A DNA stretch of 64,000 nt from Limnobacter sp. (lineage in GTDB: Bacteria > Pseudomonadota > Gammaproteobacteria > Burkholderiales > Burkholderiaceae_B). Under the pieces are notes generated by a model. That model did no database searches. It saw only the letters and a list, made by a program, of their open reading frames with translations, and was not told the origin of the DNA. Below, one piece after another: positions 8,796 through 17,249 of this stretch. A program made the translations under genes and the position numbers. How positions within the stretch are numbered: position 1 is the first letter of the stretch; every line of letters begins with the position of its first letter. The stretch is from positions 124,001 through 188,000 of the forward strand of contig JARWZZ010000019.1 in NCBI GenBank assembly GCA_029866125.1, in the 5' to 3' direction.

Positions 8796-9716
8796 ATGTC
8801 AATGGCTGACCGCGACGGCTTTATTTGGTTTGATGGCAAATTGGTGCCTTGGCGCGAAGCCCAAACCCACGTCTTAACCCACAGCTTGCACTACGGTCTT
8901 GCCGTGTTTGAAGGCGAGCGAGCCTACAAAACAGACAAGGGCACAGCAGTTTTCCGCCTGAAAGAGCACACAGACCGCTTGTTCAATTCCGCCCACATCT
9001 ATCAGATGAAAATGCCCTACACCAAAGAGCAAATCATGGATGCCACCGGTGAAGTGCTGCGCGCCAACAAGTTGGAGTCTGCTTATATTCGCCCAATCGC
9101 GTTTTATGGCTCTGAAAAAATGGGTGTTTCACCACGCGGCGCTGGCGTACATGTAGCCATTGCAGCCTGGACTTGGGGTGCCTACCTGGGCGACGAAGGT
9201 TTGGAAAAAGGCATTCGCGTTAAAACCTCCTCTTATTCACGCCACCACGTGAACGTCAACATGGCACGCGCCAAGTTTTCTGCCACTTATGCAAACTCCA
9301 TTTTGGCCAATATGGAAGCCACCAACGACGGTTACGACGAAGCCTTGCTGCTGGACGTAGACGGTTTTGTGGCTGAGGGCGCTGGCGAAAACCTGTTTAT
9401 CGTCAAAGACGGCTGCATTTATGAGCCTGAAATTGCATCAGCCTTGGTCGGCATTACCCGCTCGACCATCATTTCATTGGCCAAAGACATGGGCCTGGAA
9501 GTGCGCGCCAAGCGTTTGACGCGTGATGACGTGTACATCGCTGACGAAGCCTTCTTTACCGGTACGGCTGCGGAAGTGACACCAATCCGTGAATTGGACA
9601 ACCGCACCATTGGTGCTGGCAACCGTGGGCCTTTGACGCAAGAACTGCAGAAGCGTTATTTTGACGTGGTGTACGGTCGGAATGACAAATACGAAAGCTG
9701 GCTTACCAGAGTATAA
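8796..9716 (+). CDS. ilvE: branched-chain amino acid aminotransferase
   Basis: PLP enzyme that makes Leu, Ile and Val from their 2-oxo acids with glutamate as amino donor. The 306-residue protein is a class IV fold; the PLP lysine is Lys160 in [10 protein letters not shown], and the phosphate/substrate loops EGAGENLF and FFTGTAAEV(T)P are present. The start ATG has a GGAG ribosome site about 10 bases upstream; a second in-frame ATG lies three codons in. It is divergent from the tetR pump operon and followed after 11 bases by a small zinc-finger gene and then waaF, a gene order usual in Burkholderiales. Assignment as IlvE rather than D-amino acid transaminase rests on overall similarity. Confidence 0.95.
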   Translation: MSMADRDGFIWFDGKLVPWREAQTHVLTHSLHYGLAVFEGERAYKTDKGTAVFRLKEHTDRLFNSAHIYQMKMPYTKEQIMDATGEVLRANKLESAYIRPIAFYGSEKMGVSPRGAGVHVAIAAWTWGAYLGDEGLEKGIRVKTSSYSRHHVNVNMARAKFSATYANSILANMEATNDGYDEALLLDVDGFVAEGAGENLFIVKDGCIYEPEIASALVGITRSTIISLAKDMGLEVRAKRLTRDDVYIADEAFFTGTAAEVTPIRELDNRTIGAGNRGPLTQELQKRYFDVVYGRNDKYESWLTRV

Positions 9717-9727
9717 AAAACACGGAT

Positions 9728-9937
9728 ATGACCATGATTGTTGACAATAAACCGCAGCATGAAACAGTGATGCTGGATGGCGACCAACTGCCAGCCTTCT
9801 GCCCCAACCCGGCCATGCCGGTGTGGAGCACGCACCCCAAAGTGTTTTTGGACGTCACCAAAACAGGTAAGGCTGCTTGCCCTTACTGTGGCACGGTGTA
9901 CACGCTGAAACCCGGTGCAAAAGTTCACGCTCACTGA
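9728..9937 (+). CDS. small CHCC-type zinc-finger protein
   Basis: A 69-residue protein with ligands Cys25, His36, Cys51 and Cys54 (C-x10-H-x14-C-x2-C), the pattern of the CHCC zinc-finger family related to the mitochondrial complex I subunit NDUFS6. The role in bacteria is not established. It starts 11 bases after the ilvE stop with a weak GGA ahead of ATG, and a second ATG lies two codons later. It is probably cotranscribed with ilvE. The 3' end is followed by the A-tract and hairpin that overlap the waaF start, which may limit readthrough. Confidence 0.85.
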   Translation: MTMIVDNKPQHETVMLDGDQLPAFCPNPAMPVWSTHPKVFLDVTKTGKAACPYCGTVYTLKPGAKVHAH

Positions 9938-9948
9938 TGTAAAAAGCC

Positions 9949-9980
9949 GCATGGTGTCCTCAATGGGGAGGATGCCATGC
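9949..9980 (+). promoter_or_regulatory. 13-bp hairpin enclosing the waaF ribosome site and start codon
   Basis: Bases 9949-9961 pair with 9968-9980 over 13 positions (11 Watson-Crick, two G-U) with a 6-base loop. The right arm and loop contain the GGGGAGGA ribosome site and the waaF ATG (9977-9979). A run of five A precedes and four T follow the stem, so it could double as a terminator after the zinc-finger gene. It should hold the start region closed unless melted by ribosomes or temperature. Structure is seen by eye; function is inferred. Confidence 0.6.
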
Positions 9981-11038
9981 GCATTTTAATCATTGCCCCC
10001 AACTGGATTGGCGATGCAGTGATGAGCTTGTCTTTGTTGCAAGCCCTGCATGCCGACGCCAGTTTGAATAACGCGGATGGATCCCCCTGCGAGATCCATG
10101 TTTTGGCGCCACCTGTTACTGCCCCTGTTTACCAATTCACGCCGACCGTGAAGTCTGTCCAAGTGGAGCCGTTCGTCCATGGCAAGTTGCAATGGGGTTT
10201 GCGCAGGCAGGTGGGCAGGGCGCTTGCCATTGAAGGGTTTGATCGGGCAATCATGCTGCCCAACTCTTTAAAGTCGGCTTTGGTTCCCTTTTTTGCAAGA
10301 ATTCCCCAGCGCGTGGGTTATGACGGCGAGTTGCGCACAGCGGTGTTGACCCACCCATTGCCCAAGCCCTCCAAATTGAATAAACCGCCGATGATCCAAT
10401 GGTATGGTGATTTGGGCGGTTACCCCAAACATCAGCTAGCCAACCCAGTGTTGGTGGTCAGCGACAAACAGCGCCAGGAAGTGGTCAGGGAGTTTGGGCT
10501 TCAAGGTGAGTTTTTGGTGTTGGCGCCCGGTGCTGAGTTTGGCCCTGCCAAGCGCTGGCCAGCCCCGCATTTTGCAGCAGTAGGGCGGGATTACTTACTG
10601 GCCCATCAAGCAAATTCAGGTGGCCCAACCCGTGGTGCCATAAGTAGCCAAGTGGTTTTACTGGGTGGCCCCAAAGATGCTGAGTTTTCACAACAAATAC
10701 GCAGTTTAATGCCCGCGGGTTTGCAAGCCCAAGTGCAAGTATTGGCGGGTAAAACCAGTTTGCCCCAAGCCATTTCATTGATGGCGGCTGCAAAGGCTTT
10801 GGTCACCAACGATTCTGGCCTCATGCATGTGGGTGCCGCATTGAACGTGAAAGTGCATGCGGTGTACGGTAGCAGCAGCCCGCACCACACCCCACCCCTT
10901 AACCCAAGCGCCAAAGTGCACTACCTTCAGTTGGACTGTAGCCCCTGTTACCAGCGTGAATGCCCGCTGGGCCACACCGATTGCCTCAACAAGCTCTTGC
11001 CCGATCAGGTCAGCCAAGCGCTACTTCTTCCGCAGTAG
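9977..11038 (+). CDS. waaF: LPS core heptosyltransferase II
   Basis: Adds the second L-glycero-D-manno-heptose to the LPS inner core from ADP-heptose. The 353-residue GT9 enzyme begins with the family ILIIAPNWIGDAVMSLSL block and has LAPGAEFGPAKRWP around residue 180 and the acceptor/donor block NDSGLMHVGAALN near residue 276, then YGSSSPHHTPPL, which is diagnostic for WaaF. Translation is likely restrained by the hairpin at 9949-9980 that includes its ribosome site and ATG. It follows the ilvE group and precedes purU; together with waaA at the left edge it shows that LPS core genes are scattered rather than clustered. Confidence 0.95.
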   Translation: MRILIIAPNWIGDAVMSLSLLQALHADASLNNADGSPCEIHVLAPPVTAPVYQFTPTVKSVQVEPFVHGKLQWGLRRQVGRALAIEGFDRAIMLPNSLKSALVPFFARIPQRVGYDGELRTAVLTHPLPKPSKLNKPPMIQWYGDLGGYPKHQLANPVLVVSDKQRQEVVREFGLQGEFLVLAPGAEFGPAKRWPAPHFAAVGRDYLLAHQANSGGPTRGAISSQVVLLGGPKDAEFSQQIRSLMPAGLQAQVQVLAGKTSLPQAISLMAAAKALVTNDSGLMHVGAALNVKVHAVYGSSSPHHTPPLNPSAKVHYLQLDCSPCYQRECPLGHTDCLNKLLPDQVSQALLLPQ

Positions 11039-11075
11039 AGTATGATTGCGGTTCGACTACTTTAGTACTTGTCTC

Positions 11076-11930
11076 ATGCGAGATTTCATTCTCACCATTT
11101 CCTGCCCCGACACCACCGGCATCGTTTACAACGTCAGCAAGTTTTTGTTCGACAAAGGCTGCAATATTCTGGATTCAGCCCAGTTTGGCGACGATTCCAC
11201 CAACTTGTTCTTTTTGCGTATTCACTTCAGCGTGCCAATCAGCGCGGGGTTGGATGAAAGCAATTTGGAAGCGGAGTTTGCGCCGATTGCGACCCAATTC
11301 AACATGCAATTTGGCTTCAAAGACGCCAAGGTCAAGCCCCGGGTGTTGATGATGGTGTCCAAATTTGGCCACTGCATGAATGACCTGCTGTTCCGCTGGA
11401 AAAGTGGCAACTTGCCCTGTGAAATCCCCGCGATTGTGTCCAATCACCAAGACTTCGCCCTGTTGGCAGCCTCTTATGGTGTGCCGTTTTACTACTTGCC
11501 AGTGGACCAAGCCAACAAGCAAAAGCAAGAAACCCAAATACGCCAAATTATTCAGCAAGAAAAAGTGGATTTGGTGGTGTTGGCCCGGTACATGCAAATT
11601 ATGTCGCCCGATTTTTGTGCTGATTTGCGAGGCAAGGTGATCAACATCCACCACAGCTTTTTGCCCAGCTTCAAAGGGGCCAAGCCCTACCAGCAGGCCT
11701 TTGACCGTGGCGTTAAGCTGATTGGCGCCACCGCGCATTACGTCACTTCAGATTTGGATGAAGGCCCGATTATTGAGCAAGATGTGGCCCGTGTAGACCA
11801 CTCCTTAACCCCAGAAGAATTGACCGCCCGTGGGCGCGACACCGAATGTATGGTGCTGGCTCGGGCCGTGAAATGGCATTGCGAGCATCGTGTGATTTTA
11901 AATGGCAGCAAAACTGTCGTTTTTCAATAA
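11076..11930 (+). CDS. purU: formyltetrahydrofolate deformylase
   Basis: Hydrolyses 10-formyl-THF to THF and formate, balancing one-carbon units and supplying formate for purine synthesis. The 284-residue protein has an N-terminal ACT domain (MRDFILTISCPDTTGIV) and a C-terminal formyltransferase fold with the active-site INIHHSFLPSFKGAKPY and the LDEGPIIEQDV segment. The ATG at 11076 is chosen because the protein then begins exactly where family members do; an in-frame TTG at 11046 would add ten unrelated residues. No strong ribosome site is visible. It lies between waaF and an NTF2-like gene in the same direction. Confidence 0.94.
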   Translation: MRDFILTISCPDTTGIVYNVSKFLFDKGCNILDSAQFGDDSTNLFFLRIHFSVPISAGLDESNLEAEFAPIATQFNMQFGFKDAKVKPRVLMMVSKFGHCMNDLLFRWKSGNLPCEIPAIVSNHQDFALLAASYGVPFYYLPVDQANKQKQETQIRQIIQQEKVDLVVLARYMQIMSPDFCADLRGKVINIHHSFLPSFKGAKPYQQAFDRGVKLIGATAHYVTSDLDEGPIIEQDVARVDHSLTPEELTARGRDTECMVLARAVKWHCEHRVILNGSKTVVFQ

Positions 11931-11957
11931 AAACAACCACAAACCGGAGCCCCTCGA

Positions 11958-12431
11958 ATGCCCCCACCCAAAATGATCCACTCGTCACCGCAAGACATCG
12001 AACAGGCTTTTTATGAAGCACTGGAAGCGGCTGATTTGGATGCGCTGATGGACCTTTGGGCAGATGACGAGCCTGTGGTGTGCATTCACCCCGGCGGCCC
12101 ACGCTTGGAGGGGTTTCAGGATGTGCGTGAGTCATGGCGTGAAATTTTGTCTGCCGGCCCGTTGCACATTCGAGTGGTGCCCATGCAACGCATTGAAGGC
12201 GTCTTAATTTCCGTCCATAACATTCTCGAACAAGTGGTGATGAGCGGTGGGCGTGGCCAAAGCCAAGTCATCCAAGTGCATGCCACCAATGTGTACCACA
12301 AAGGGCCCCAAGGCTGGAAGCTGGTGCTGCACCACGCCAGCGCTGCGCTAGAGGGCGAAGAGGCTGAAGAGATTGAAGACAACGGAATCGACGACATCAC
12401 CGATTTTGACACCCAACCCACCTTGCATTGA
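11958..12431 (+). CDS. NTF2-like (SnoaL/DUF4440-type) protein
   Basis: 157-residue protein with the cone-shaped NTF2-like fold pattern: N-terminal helices (DIEQAFYEALEAADLDALMDLW), then ADDEPVVCIHPGGPRLEGFQDVRESW and a curved sheet ending in WKLVLHHAS. Relatives include a calcium/calmodulin kinase II association-like and ketosteroid-isomerase-like group with varied or unknown roles. The tail is acidic (GEEAEEIEDN). A GGAG lies about 10 bases before ATG. It is followed within 30 bases by the YheT-type hydrolase, and the pair is probably in one operon. No function can be assigned. Confidence 0.8.
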   Translation: MPPPKMIHSSPQDIEQAFYEALEAADLDALMDLWADDEPVVCIHPGGPRLEGFQDVRESWREILSAGPLHIRVVPMQRIEGVLISVHNILEQVVMSGGRGQSQVIQVHATNVYHKGPQGWKLVLHHASAALEGEEAEEIEDNGIDDITDFDTQPTLH

Positions 12432-12461
12432 CCGTTTTGGTCAGTCTGGAACCCTTCAAGC

Positions 12462-13460
12462 ATGAAACCACCCGTCAAATACAGCGCCCCTTGGTGGATG
12501 CCAGACGGGCATTCCCAAACCATCTTGCCCGCCAAAGCGGCAAGCAAACCTGCCGTGCATTTTCATCGTACCCGGTGGGACACGCCAGACGGCGATTTTA
12601 TCGACCTTGACTTCACCGCTGCGCCAGAGTCGCGTGGGCAATTCACTGAAATGTGGGTGCTGTTTCACGGGCTAGAAGGGTCTTCTGACAGCCACTACGC
12701 CCGGTCTGTGATGAAGCGTGCCTCTGAAGCCGGTGCCCTAGGCGTGGTGCCGCACTTTAGGGGGTGTTCCGGCGAAAACAACTTGATGCCGCGCGCTTAC
12801 CATTCAGGCGATTCTGCCGAAATTGATTGGGTGCTGCACCGCCTTCGCAAAGACTACCCCCAGATTAAAACCCTGCATGTGGTGGGTGTTTCCTTGGGGG
12901 GAAATGCCTTGCTGAAGTGGCTGGGGGAGCAAGGGTCTGACGCTTGCAAAGTAGCCACAACCGCAGTCAGCGTCAGTGCGCCTGTTGATTTGCTGGCCGG
13001 TGCCAATTCCTTGGCCAAAGGGTTTAACTTGGTCTACACACGGATGTTTTTGTCCACTTTGATTCCCAAGTCCCTTGAAAAAATTGCACTTTACCCCGAT
13101 CTTGGTACTGTTGAGGAAATAGCCAGTTGCAAAGACTTTTTCGACTTTGACAATCGGGTGACTGCGCGGTGGCACGGTTTCCGAGACGCAATGGACTATT
13201 ACGCCAAATCTTCGGCCAAACAGTTTTTGCCAGATATTAAAGTGCCGACTTTGATGATTCACGCCTTGAACGATCCTTTTATGACAGGCCAATATCTGCC
13301 CAAAGCAGACGAGGTGTCCAAACAAGTACACCGCCTGTTTCCGCCGCATGGCGGGCATGTGGGCTTTGCCAATGCAAAGGGGTTCCGTTTGGGCTTGAAC
13401 TGGTTGCCCGACACGTGTCACGGCTTTTTTCAGAATCCCGAAGGTGTAAAGCATGGATGA
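12462..13460 (+). CDS. alpha/beta hydrolase of the YheT family
   Basis: 332-residue serine hydrolase similar to E. coli YheT and the eukaryotic ABHD1/3 group. The nucleophile elbow GVSLGGNALLKWL has the Ser in GxSxGG, and the catalytic His is in PPHGGHVGF near the C-terminus; WWMPDGHSQTI at the N-terminus is characteristic of the family. The Asp is probably in HALNDPFM. YheT proteins are esterase-like with poorly defined substrates. Its stop overlaps the next gene by 8 bases (ATGGATGA), indicating coupling. Confidence 0.9.
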   Translation: MKPPVKYSAPWWMPDGHSQTILPAKAASKPAVHFHRTRWDTPDGDFIDLDFTAAPESRGQFTEMWVLFHGLEGSSDSHYARSVMKRASEAGALGVVPHFRGCSGENNLMPRAYHSGDSAEIDWVLHRLRKDYPQIKTLHVVGVSLGGNALLKWLGEQGSDACKVATTAVSVSAPVDLLAGANSLAKGFNLVYTRMFLSTLIPKSLEKIALYPDLGTVEEIASCKDFFDFDNRVTARWHGFRDAMDYYAKSSAKQFLPDIKVPTLMIHALNDPFMTGQYLPKADEVSKQVHRLFPPHGGHVGFANAKGFRLGLNWLPDTCHGFFQNPEGVKHG

Positions 13461-14151
13461 TTTGGTTGAAAAAGCTTTGGCCAAATGGCCCAACGTGCCC
13501 TCACTTGCGGGTTGGTTAAAACTGACCATGCAAGGGGACTGGCTGTTAACAAGGCCTGAACAAGAGGGCCCTCATGACGATGAGCCGAGCGAAGATGGGT
13601 TAGCTGCTGGGCTCCCTGCAGGGCTACCCATAACCCACTCTCGTATCCTCAACTTCATTGCGCGCAACTACACATGCGAGCCTGATGGTCGGTATTACTT
13701 TCAAAATGGGCCACAAAAAGCTTATGTCACTTTAGACTACACGCCTTGGGTGTATCGGCTTTACCCCTTGGAGGATGGCAGCTTGGTGCTGCTATCCCAC
13801 ACAGGTTTGGTGTTGTTGCCCACTGCAATGTGGATGGACAGCGATGGGAAAGTGTTGATTCAAACCCAAGTGGGCGTGGGTGTATTGCATTCTTCAGACA
13901 TGGAAATTTTTTCCACAGGGCTGGCCACGGTAAACGACCAAGCTGGGGCTGAACATTTTGTGCATGAAACCTCATGGACCGTGCCTGAGCACCCCGAGAA
14001 AGACCTTCCGGCCCAGCGCATCGGCTTGCGGCGACTGAAGACTTCCTCGGATTCCGGAACTTTCGGCCTCAAACTAGGACTGAGTAAGATTGAGACTGCG
14101 CGGGTACCTGCGTATTTCGCCTTTGTGACCAACCCGGAAGTCAAATTGTGA
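13453..14151 (+). CDS. conserved-looking protein of unknown function coupled to yheT and a DegQ-type protease
   Basis: 232-residue soluble protein that I do not recognise with confidence. It has no signal peptide or membrane segment. Visible features are an acidic stretch near residues 35-50, an RNYTCEPDGRYYFQNGPQKAYVTLDY segment and several beta-strand-like repeats (GSLVLLSHTGLVLLP). The start overlaps the YheT-type hydrolase by 8 bases and its stop overlaps the GTG start of the protease gene by 4 bases (GTGA), so all three are probably translated together. This placement suggests a linked envelope or quality-control role, but that is only inference. Confidence 0.75.
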   Translation: MDDLVEKALAKWPNVPSLAGWLKLTMQGDWLLTRPEQEGPHDDEPSEDGLAAGLPAGLPITHSRILNFIARNYTCEPDGRYYFQNGPQKAYVTLDYTPWVYRLYPLEDGSLVLLSHTGLVLLPTAMWMDSDGKVLIQTQVGVGVLHSSDMEIFSTGLATVNDQAGAEHFVHETSWTVPEHPEKDLPAQRIGLRRLKTSSDSGTFGLKLGLSKIETARVPAYFAFVTNPEVKL

Positions 14152-15272
14152 ATCTGAAACGTATGCGTGGGGCCTCCGCCTCATCTTTGCTGTCTTTGGT
14201 GCTGTTCATTGCGCTCTTGTACGTTCTATATAACCAAAGCTCGTTTGACGGCTTGTTTACCTCCCGCCCCGAAGAGTCCACGCCCAGAACCGTCGAATCG
14301 CGTGGTGATTTGTCCAGCTCCGAAAAAAGTGTGATCAATCTGTTTGAGGCTTCCAAAGGCTCAGTGGCTTATATTTTTACTGAAAGTGTGCAGGGCCAGA
14401 TGTTTTTTCGCCGCGTGGCGGAGGGCACAGGTTCCGGCTTTATTTGGGATGACCAAGGCCACATCGTCACCAACGCCCATGTGGTCGGCAGCGCGAATAA
14501 AATTCGTGTGCAGCTGGATGACTCCGAGCCTTTACCCGCCAAGTTGATCGGCATTGCCCCTTCGTATGATTTGGCAGTTATCCGCCTGATATCCAAGCCC
14601 AAGGACTTGCGGCCTATACCCGTGGGTGTGTCCAAAGACTTGAAAGTGGGCCAGTCGGTGTTTGCAATTGGCAACCCGTTTGGGCTGAGCAAAACCCTCA
14701 CCTCTGGCATTGTGAGTGCCTTGGGGCGCACCTTGCCTGTGGACAACGGGCGTGAAATTCCAAACGTCATTCAAACCGATGCGGCCATTAACCCCGGCAA
14801 TTCCGGTGGGCCTCTGCTGGATTCTGCAGGCCGCCTCATCGGCGTCAACACAGCCATTCTGTCCAAATCAGGTACGTCTGCAGGTGTCGGTTTTGCCATC
14901 CCGGTGGATTTGGTTAACCAAATTGTGCCGCAGTTGATTGAGCGTGGCAGCTTGCCTAGGCCTGGCATTGGGGTGGCCGTGGCTGATGAGTCCTTGGCCC
15001 GCCGATTGGGTGTGAAGGGCATTGCCATCATGGGCGTAGAGCCCGGCTCACCCGCAGACAAAGCCGGGCTGAAGGCCTACGATTTACAACAGGGTATTCA
15101 AGGCGATGTGGTAGTTGCAGTGAACTCCAAGCCCGTGGCCAATGTGAATGAATTGTCCAAAGCGCTGGAAGGCGTGGGCGTGGGCAACAAGGCCAAGTTG
15201 TTGGTGTTGCGTGGTGAAGACCCCCGTGAAGTGGAAGTCGATGTGATTGACTTGGAACGCCAAGGTGGCTGA
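14148..15272 (+). CDS. membrane-anchored DegQ/DegS/AlgW-type trypsin-like serine protease
   Basis: 374-residue HtrA-family protease. An N-terminal uncleaved TM segment (about residues 12-28) anchors it in the inner membrane facing the periplasm. The triad is visible: His111 in VTNAHVVG, Asp141 in SYDLAVIRL and Ser219 in NPGNSGGPL; a single PDZ domain follows (about 275-370, GSPADKAGL). One PDZ plus an anchor matches DegS/AlgW-like regulators of envelope stress more than the two-PDZ DegP. The start is GTG overlapping the upstream stop (GTGA); an ATG five codons later is an alternative. It overlaps the tcdA reading frame slightly depending on that gene's start. Confidence 0.92.
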   Translation: MNLKRMRGASASSLLSLVLFIALLYVLYNQSSFDGLFTSRPEESTPRTVESRGDLSSSEKSVINLFEASKGSVAYIFTESVQGQMFFRRVAEGTGSGFIWDDQGHIVTNAHVVGSANKIRVQLDDSEPLPAKLIGIAPSYDLAVIRLISKPKDLRPIPVGVSKDLKVGQSVFAIGNPFGLSKTLTSGIVSALGRTLPVDNGREIPNVIQTDAAINPGNSGGPLLDSAGRLIGVNTAILSKSGTSAGVGFAIPVDLVNQIVPQLIERGSLPRPGIGVAVADESLARRLGVKGIAIMGVEPGSPADKAGLKAYDLQQGIQGDVVVAVNSKPVANVNELSKALEGVGVGNKAKLLVLRGEDPREVEVDVIDLERQGG

Positions 15273-15273
15273 T

Positions 15274-16083
15274 GTGGCCGAGTCATTTGAGCCCAATCAA
15301 ACCCAATCCGCCGACCTTACCCGTCGTTTTGGTGGGCTTGACCGTTTGTATGGTGACGGTGCCAGAGTGGCCTTGGCCGAGCGAGCGCATGTGATGGTGG
15401 TTGGCGTGGGCGGCGTAGGCTCTTGGGCGGTGGAGGCCTTGGCCCGATCTGGCGTGGGTGAGTTGACCTTGGTGGACATGGACCATGTGGCGGAATCGAA
15501 TGTGAATCGCCAACTGCAGGCCACCACTGAAACACTGGGAATGGAAAAAACCCGTGCATTGGCGCAGCGCATTGCCCAAATTAACCCCGAATGCAAGGTC
15601 AATTGCGTGGATGATTTTTTAACGCCCGACAATGCCCAAGCCATGCTGACAGCATTTGTGGGCAGTGGCAAAACTGCTTTGTATGTGCTGGATTGTTGTG
15701 ACCAATTCAAAGCCAAGCTGGCCATGGTGCTGGTGAGCAAGCGGATGAAGCTTCCTTTGCTGATTGCAGGCAGTGCCGGGGGTAAATCGCAGCCTTGGTT
15801 GATTCAGCCTGCTGATTTACGCGACACCACCAACGACCCTTTGTTGGCAAAATTGCGTTATCAGCTTCGAAAAGATCACAATTTCGGCTCAAAAAGCGCC
15901 AAAAACCCAAAGCTAGGTATTCAAGCTTTTTTCTCGCCCGAGCAAATACGCAAAGCTGAAACTTGCCAAACCGATGCGGGCTTGAACTGCGCAGGCTACG
16001 GGTCTGTGGTGGGGGTTACCGCCACCATGGGCATGCAAATGGCCGCATGGGCGGTTAATGACTTAGTGAAGCGACTAAGTTAA
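15274..16083 (+). CDS. tcdA: tRNA threonylcarbamoyladenosine dehydratase
   Basis: ATP-dependent E1-like enzyme that cyclises t6A at tRNA position 37 to ct6A. The protein begins near RRFGGLDRLYG and has the nucleotide-binding GVGGVGSWAVEALARSG and VDMDHVAESNVNRQ blocks of the ThiF/MoeB/TcdA family, with a C-terminal SVVGVTATMGMQMA. GTG at 15274 is chosen (269 aa) because an AAGG lies eight bases upstream and it directly follows the protease stop; in-frame TTG 15247 and GTG 15265 are alternatives that would overlap the protease gene. The stop lies inside a 13-bp tandem repeat shared with the end of msrA. Confidence 0.9.
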   Translation: MAESFEPNQTQSADLTRRFGGLDRLYGDGARVALAERAHVMVVGVGGVGSWAVEALARSGVGELTLVDMDHVAESNVNRQLQATTETLGMEKTRALAQRIAQINPECKVNCVDDFLTPDNAQAMLTAFVGSGKTALYVLDCCDQFKAKLAMVLVSKRMKLPLLIAGSAGGKSQPWLIQPADLRDTTNDPLLAKLRYQLRKDHNFGSKSAKNPKLGIQAFFSPEQIRKAETCQTDAGLNCAGYGSVVGVTATMGMQMAAWAVNDLVKRLS

Positions 16084-16123
16084 GCAACTAAGTTAAGCAA
16101 CTAAATCACGCAACTAAGTTAAG
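16072..16123. repeat. four tandem 13-bp units between tcdA and msrA
   Basis: Four adjacent copies of a 13-bp unit, consensus CAACTAAGTTAAG: 16072-16084, 16085-16097, 16098-16110 (degenerate) and 16111-16123. The array starts inside the last codons of tcdA and ends inside the last codons of msrA, so it fills the whole convergent gap. The unit contains the near-palindrome AACTAAGTT. Confidence 0.85.
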
Positions 16124-16685
16124 CCTTCTTCATCAAGTCCCTAAAATTCACCGTTGCTTTTTCAACCTTGGGTGTGACCACATAGGCGCAGTAGCCTTGG
16201 TATGGGTTGTTTTCGTAGTAGTTTTGGTGGTATTTCTCGCCCGGGTAATAGTTCACCAAAGGCTCAACCGCAGTCACGATTTTGCTGGAAAACCAACTCC
16301 GATCAGCCTCTAGCTTGGCAATGTGCGCCTGGGCTGCCTCCCGCTGCGCCTCGTCGTGGTAAAAAATAACCGACCGGTATTGCGTGCCAATGTCATTGCC
16401 TTGGCGGTTAAGCGTGGTGGGGTCGTGGATGGTAAAAAACACATCCAGCAAGGTGTTAAAGCTGATTTCATTCGGGTTGTAGCGCAGGCGCACCACCTCC
16501 ACATGGCCAGTTTTGCCGCCACACACTTCCTCGTAGGTGGGGTTGGGTTTTGGGCCGCCGCTGTAGCCCGATTCACAAAGCTCAACGCCCTTAAGTCGGT
16601 TAAAAACCGCTTCCAAACACCAAAAGCATCCGCCGCCCAATGTAGCCTCCTCCATTGAGGTGGCTTCTTCAATCTTGTTACTCAT
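16119..16685 (-). CDS. msrA: peptide-methionine (S)-S-oxide reductase MsrA
   Basis: Reduces the S-epimer of methionine sulfoxide in proteins and free Met, using thioredoxin. The 188-residue protein has the catalytic GGGCFWCLEAVF with Cys20 as nucleophile, and the conserved YSGGPKPNPTYEEVCGGKTGHVEVV and HDPTTLNRQGNDIGTQYRS blocks. No signal peptide, so cytoplasmic. The first 14 residues before LGGGCFW are not typical and could be shortened, for example to Met11. Its 3' end lies in the tandem repeat shared with tcdA. It appears to be monocistronic. Confidence 0.95.
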   Translation of the reverse strand: MSNKIEEATSMEEATLGGGCFWCLEAVFNRLKGVELCESGYSGGPKPNPTYEEVCGGKTGHVEVVRLRYNPNEISFNTLLDVFFTIHDPTTLNRQGNDIGTQYRSVIFYHDEAQREAAQAHIAKLEADRSWFSSKIVTAVEPLVNYYPGEKYHQNYYENNPYQGYCAYVVTPKVEKATVNFRDLMKKA

Positions 16686-16906
16686 ACTGCACTAGTCCAA
16701 AAGAATAGGGGAACCAAACACCGAAATCGGCTTCAAAGTGAATCCTGATTGCTTAACCATGTCAAGAGCGAATCCAGCGCATGCCAGCAACATGTGAAGC
16801 CCAAGTGTAGCGTCAAGTCCATCGTTTGAGGCAGCCTCGCCCTCAGCCCGGCCCTCGGACGTTGTATACTCGCACGCAACTGTTTGAAATTTTTGAGGAG
16901 AATGAT

Positions 16907-17242
16907 GTGATTTCATCCGCATTTGCGCAATCCGCAGCGGCCAGCCCAGAAAGCACTTTGATGAGCTTTCTACCCTTGGTATTGATTTTTGGTGTGTTTT
17001 ATTTCTTGGCCATTCGCCCACAAATGAAGCGCCAAAAAGAGCAGAAAGCCATGATCGACGCTTTGCAAAAAGGCGACGAAGTCATCATCGTGGGCGGCAT
17101 GTTAGGCAAAATCAACAAGTGCGGCGACACCTACCTCACATTGGAAGTGTCCACATTGGCCGAGAAGCCCGTAGAAGTGCTGATCCAGCGCAACGCGGTT
17201 CAAAGCCTCCTGCCTCGCGGCACCCTGAAAGACTCAAGATAA
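16907..17242 (+). CDS. yajC: preprotein translocase accessory subunit YajC
   Basis: Small inner membrane partner of SecDF-SecYEG. The 111-residue protein has one TM helix (LMSFLPLVLIFGVFYFLAIRP-like region, about residues 18-38) followed by the diagnostic RPQMKRQKEQKAM and a soluble GDEVIIVGGMLGKI domain. The start is GTG at 16907 with GAGGAG six bases upstream; longer in-frame readings would add an unlikely leader. The upstream 220 bases contain no credible gene. It is directly followed by secD after 7 bases. In many relatives queA and tgt precede it; here queA is 25 kb away. Confidence 0.95.
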   Translation: MISSAFAQSAAASPESTLMSFLPLVLIFGVFYFLAIRPQMKRQKEQKAMIDALQKGDEVIIVGGMLGKINKCGDTYLTLEVSTLAEKPVEVLIQRNAVQSLLPRGTLKDSR

Positions 17243-17249
17243 TCCCGTC

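Noticed and set aside
16692..17021. Minus-strand open frame of 109 codons before and over the yajC start
   Set aside because: It overlaps the yajC start and ribosome site, has no family motif I recognise and no ribosome site of its own; likely chance.
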